64,000 nt of DNA, taken from positions 1 through 64,000 of the forward strand of contig JAGYIZ010000003.1 in assembly GCA_018402425.1 (NCBI GenBank). Direction: 5' to 3'. Positions 60,910-64,000 of the stretch are shown piece by piece. Made by a program: the position numbers and the translations under genes. This DNA is from Candidatus Atribacteria bacterium (GTDB taxonomy: Bacteria; Atribacterota; Phoenicimicrobiia; Phoenicimicrobiales; Stramentimicrobiaceae). Every line of letters begins with the position of its first letter. Position 1 is the first letter of the stretch. The notes below the pieces were generated by a model. The model did not search any database and was not told the DNA's origin. It saw only the letters and a program-made list of their open reading frames with translations.

Positions 60910-63447
60910 TTATTTGTTCTTACCGCAACAATGTTTATATTTTTTTCCACTTCCACATGGACATGGGTCATTTCTCCCTATTTTCTTTTTCTTGCTCTTC
61001 TTATTAAGGGTCTTCCCCGACTTATCCTGTAATGTACTTTTACCATGAGATTCTTCTTCAGGGATAGCAATTTTTTCTCTATCATCAACGATTTCTGGTC
61101 TTTGCTTAATTTTTACTCGATAGATAAATTTGATACTATCCTCTTTTATGTTTTCAACCATATTATGAAACATATTATGGGCTTCAAAATGATACTCTGT
61201 AAGTGGGTCTTTTTGTCCATAAGCTCTCAATCCTATTCCTTGTTTTAAATCATCCAGTCTTTTTAGATGATCTTTCCATTCGCGATCAACAATACGGAGT
61301 AAGATCATTTTTTCTATTTGCCTCATTAAAGAAGAGGTAACTTCTGCTTCTTTATTTGAATATCCTTCTCTGACCTTTTTAAATAAATCATCCTGCAACT
61401 GTTCTACGGTTAAATTTGATATATCTGCCGGAAATTCTAAAGAAATACCAAATGTATCATAGAAATTATCTTTTAAAGCTGTTAAATTCCATTCTTCGGG
61501 ATATGTTTCTTTGTTTGTATATCTTTGAATCATGCTATCAATAGTATCTTCAAGCATATCCATAATAATATTTTTAACATCATCACTCAGTAGAACAGTT
61601 TTCCTCTGATCATAGATTATTTTTCGCTGATATTCCATTTCATTGTCAAACTCTAACAACTGTTTCCTGATTTCAAAATTTCTTGATTCAACTCTCTTTT
61701 GGGCTCCTTCTATTGAACGGGTAATAAAAGGATGTTCAATAGGGGTCCCTTCTTCTACACCTAATTTTTCCATAAAACCGGAAATACGGTCTGATCCAAA
61801 TAGACGCATCAGATCGTCTTGTAAGGAAAGAAAAAAGCGTGAAGAACCCGGATCACCCTGGCGACCGGATCTCCCTCTCAATTGGTTGTCTATCCGTCTA
61901 CTCTCATGCCTCTCTGTCCCTATAACATGTAAGCCACCTAGTTCTGCTACTCTCTCTCCTAAAACAATATCGGTTCCTCGTCCGGCCATATTGGTTGAGA
62001 TGGTTACTTTTCCTTTCTGACCGGCATCAGCAACGATTTCAGCTTCTTTCTCATGATTTTTGGCATTTAATATACTATGTTCAATTTTCTGCTGCTTAAG
62101 TAGTTTGCTGATTCTTTCAGATTTGTCAATCGAGACTGTTCCAACCAAAACAGGTCGTTTTTTTTGATTTAATTCTTTTATTTCCTGAACAACCGAATCA
62201 AACTTCTCTTTTTCAGTCCGGTAGATAATATCTGGATAACTATGTCTGATTAATGTTTTATTTGGAGGTATAACTACTACCGGCAAGTTATAAATTTCAA
62301 TAAATTCATCTTCTTCTGTTTTCGCAGTTCCGGTCATTCCGGCAAGTTTATTATATAACCGAAAAAAATTCTGGAAAGTAATAGTAGCCAGAGTCTGACT
62401 TTCTCGAGCAATTGCTACATTCTCTTTTGCTTCAATAGCCTGATGTAGCCCATCACTGTATCTTCTGCCAAACATCAAACGACCAGTGAATTCATCTACG
62501 ATAATAACCTCTCCATCTTTAACCACATAATCTACATCTCTTTTAAACAGTTTATGCGCTCGGAGGGCTTGAATAATATGGTGCTGAAAATTCATATTAT
62601 TTTGGGCATATAAATTATCAACACCAAGTAATTTTTCCATTTTGGTTACACCCTTTTCAGTTAGAAATACAGCCTTTTCTTTCTCATTAATCTTATAATC
62701 TGTTTCTTCCTTTAAATGATATACCAATTTATCAATTTGGAAATATTTTTTGGTAGATTCCTCGGTAGGCCCAGAAATAATGAGCGGCGTTCGGGCTTCA
62801 TCGACCAAAATACTATCTACCTCATCAATAATGGCAAAGTCATGTTTGCTTTGGACAATATCGTCAGCACTGATACTCATATTATCCCTCAGATAATCAA
62901 AGCCAAATTCATTATTAGTTCCATAAACAACATCCGACCGATAAGCCTCTTTTCTTTGTTCAGTATTCATATCATGCTGAACAAGTCCAACTTTCAATCC
63001 CAAAAATTCATAGACAGGCCCCATCCAAAAGCGGTCACGCTTTGCCAGATAATCATTCACAGTAACAATATGAACACTTTTACCCTGCAGTGCGTTCAGA
63101 TAAGCAGGTAGAGTAGCAACCAGGGTTTTACCTTCTCCAGTAGCCATCTCTGCTATTTTACCCTGGTAAAGAACAATCCCTCCGATAAGCTGAACATCAA
63201 AATGACGCATTTTTACTGTTCTCTTGGCAACTTCGCGAACTACGGCAAATGCTTCCGGCAATATTTCATCTGCTGTAATTCCTTTTTTTATCTTTTCCCG
63301 AAGAAGTTCAGTCTTTTTCTTTAAGTCGGCGTCACCCAAATTTGAAATTTCTTCTTCCAGCTCATTTATTTTTTCTACAAGCGGTTTTATTTTATTTAAT
63401 TCCCGGGTATTTGGGTCACCGAATATTTTTTTGGCAATATTAATCAT
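60910..63447 (-). CDS. secA: preprotein translocase ATPase SecA
   Basis: Motor ATPase that pushes preproteins through Sec[23 protein letters not shown] (Walker A, about residue 100), the [20 protein letters not shown] Walker B region, [13 protein letters not shown] and [30 protein letters not shown] are the standard motifs. The C-terminal [21 protein letters not shown] zinc finger (SecB/ribosome-binding) is intact. 845 aa is normal. It lies upstream of prfB, a common arrangement. Confidence 0.97.
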   Translation of the reverse strand: MINIAKKIFGDPNTRELNKIKPLVEKINELEEEISNLGDADLKKKTELLREKIKKGITADEILPEAFAVVREVAKRTVKMRHFDVQLIGGIVLYQGKIAEMATGEGKTLVATLPAYLNALQGKSVHIVTVNDYLAKRDRFWMGPVYEFLGLKVGLVQHDMNTEQRKEAYRSDVVYGTNNEFGFDYLRDNMSISADDIVQSKHDFAIIDEVDSILVDEARTPLIISGPTEESTKKYFQIDKLVYHLKEETDYKINEKEKAVFLTEKGVTKMEKLLGVDNLYAQNNMNFQHHIIQALRAHKLFKRDVDYVVKDGEVIIVDEFTGRLMFGRRYSDGLHQAIEAKENVAIARESQTLATITFQNFFRLYNKLAGMTGTAKTEEDEFIEIYNLPVVVIPPNKTLIRHSYPDIIYRTEKEKFDSVVQEIKELNQKKRPVLVGTVSIDKSERISKLLKQQKIEHSILNAKNHEKEAEIVADAGQKGKVTISTNMAGRGTDIVLGERVAELGGLHVIGTERHESRRIDNQLRGRSGRQGDPGSSRFFLSLQDDLMRLFGSDRISGFMEKLGVEEGTPIEHPFITRSIEGAQKRVESRNFEIRKQLLEFDNEMEYQRKIIYDQRKTVLLSDDVKNIIMDMLEDTIDSMIQRYTNKETYPEEWNLTALKDNFYDTFGISLEFPADISNLTVEQLQDDLFKKVREGYSNKEAEVTSSLMRQIEKMILLRIVDREWKDHLKRLDDLKQGIGLRAYGQKDPLTEYHFEAHNMFHNMVENIKEDSIKFIYRVKIKQRPEIVDDREKIAIPEEESHGKSTLQDKSGKTLNKKSKKKKIGRNDPCPCGSGKKYKHCCGKNK

Positions 63448-63507
63448 TTCTAAAACATCCCTTTCTCAACCACATCTACTATCTCAATATTTTAATAGCC
63501 TATATTG

Positions 63508-64000
63508 CTATAACAACCCGTCCTCTTCCATCATTGTCTTTTGAATAAGTATAACCAAGCCAATAAAAATCATAATATCTCCCACACTTAAAATAGAAGT
63601 TTCGGGAATTGGTTTGGGTAATGGAATAACATCACCCAAAAAAGCAAATAATGTTTTACTATCCTTTAGCGAATAAATCATGTTTTTCCCCTGCATAGAT
63701 AAAGTTGTAGCATTCATATATTGAGCTATCTGCTTAGTTATTAATACTGGCATTTTACCACCATTAACTATAATTACAAATGAATTCAATAAAACGCCTA
63801 AAGTAACATATTTAAAGCCGGGCAAGCTCATATTTTTGAAAGATGCAAATATTAATAAAAAATAAGAAACAATTAATATAATTGCACTATATTCCAGAAA
63901 AAGCGATAAATCCATCATTTCAAAAACCCATAACAATCCTCTTAATAAAAGGGCAGCTACAAATATGTGAACACCGTCTATAGAAACATGGGATAATCTT
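63508..64000 (-). CDS. DUF5317 family membrane protein, 5' end beyond the window
   Basis: Membrane protein with at least three hydrophobic segments and the conserved NGGKMPVLI, LGDVIPLPKPIPETSILSVGDIMIFIGLVILIQ motifs of DUF5317. The frame stays open without a stop from 63508 to the window edge, where it reads RLSHVSIDGVHIFVAALLLRGLLW, resembling the family N-terminus, so the start lies outside. The TTG at 63936 and the ATGs near 63918 are therefore unlikely to be the true start. Function unknown. It is followed by secA after 60 nt. Confidence 0.8.
   Translation of the reverse strand, partial: RLSHVSIDGVHIFVAALLLRGLLWVFEMMDLSLFLEYSAIILIVSYFLLIFASFKNMSLPGFKYVTLGVLLNSFVIIVNGGKMPVLITKQIAQYMNATTLSMQGKNMIYSLKDSKTLFAFLGDVIPLPKPIPETSILSVGDIMIFIGLVILIQKTMMEEDGLL

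Overview
The window reads as one stretch of a low-GC bacterial chromosome in which every gene I can support (about 60 protein genes, two tRNAs and a tmRNA) lies on the minus strand. The gene set is that of a strictly anaerobic amino-acid and peptide fermenter: two ferredoxin-dependent 2-oxoacid oxidoreductases, acyl kinases, a sodium-pumping methylmalonyl-CoA decarboxylase, an NfnAB-type transhydrogenase and no respiratory genes. FtsEX with an EnvC-like partner, an envC-ctpA-divergent deacetylase order, and solute-binding proteins with cleavable signal peptides but no lipobox suggest a diderm. The tlyA-nadK-recN-bkdR-ptb/buk order resembles Bacillus and Clostridium, but spo0A and spoIVB are missing. 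Together this fits a Firmicutes-like diderm such as Atribacterota (JS1) or a Synergistota-like lineage. That placement is inference.

Layout, read in transcription order from right to left. 64.0-58.7 kb: DUF5317 protein (cut by the window edge), secA, prfB with its programmed frameshift, fchA, RpiR regulator. 57.8-52.4 kb: a long KamA-like radical SAM protein, then a TAXI TRAP transporter (binding protein, DUF1850 protein, fused permease). 52.3-43.6 kb: GntR regulator, korDABC, ackA, nfnAB, gdhA, Asp23/P-loop protein. 42.7-35.5 kb: methylmalonyl-CoA mutase (two chains), meaB, epimerase, and the sodium-pumping decarboxylase mmdA, delta, biotin carrier and beta subunits. 35.3-27.1 kb: DUF5693, csaB, ftsE, ftsX, envC, ctpA, divergent deacetylase. 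26.9-18.0 kb: gltX, tRNA-Gln, M19 dipeptidase with an Opp peptide transporter, tRNA-Glu. 18.0-8.4 kb: sua5, smpB, tmRNA, AI-2E permease, amidase, GerMN protein, tlyA, a membrane nuclease-like protein, nadK, recN. 8.4-0 kb: sigma-54 activator, then buk, ptb, a second buk, a P-loop ATPase and a second korDABC-type set.

Two catabolic modules stand out. The first (52.3-35.5 kb) spells out glutamate to 2-oxoglutarate, succinyl-CoA, methylmalonyl-CoA and propionyl-CoA, with Na+ export at the decarboxylation step, reductant balancing by NfnAB and ATP formation by an acyl kinase. The second (8.4-0 kb) converts a 2-oxoacid, probably from branched-chain amino acids, to acyl-CoA, acyl-phosphate, acid and ATP, under a sigma-54 promoter that is visible upstream of buk. 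Peptide import plus dipeptidase, and TAXI TRAP import, would feed them.

Five genes (second buk, AI-2E permease, envC-like, csaB, mmdA) are broken by frameshifts. In nearly every case adding one or two bases to a short homopolymer restores the family sequence, so I read them as consensus undercalls rather than decay. Less expected items include a dispersed hairpin repeat (12.5, 27.0 and 59.0 kb), an smpB stop codon inside the tmRNA acceptor stem, long hairpins between binding-protein and permease genes, and a second Shine-Dalgarno-like element far upstream of both binding-protein genes.
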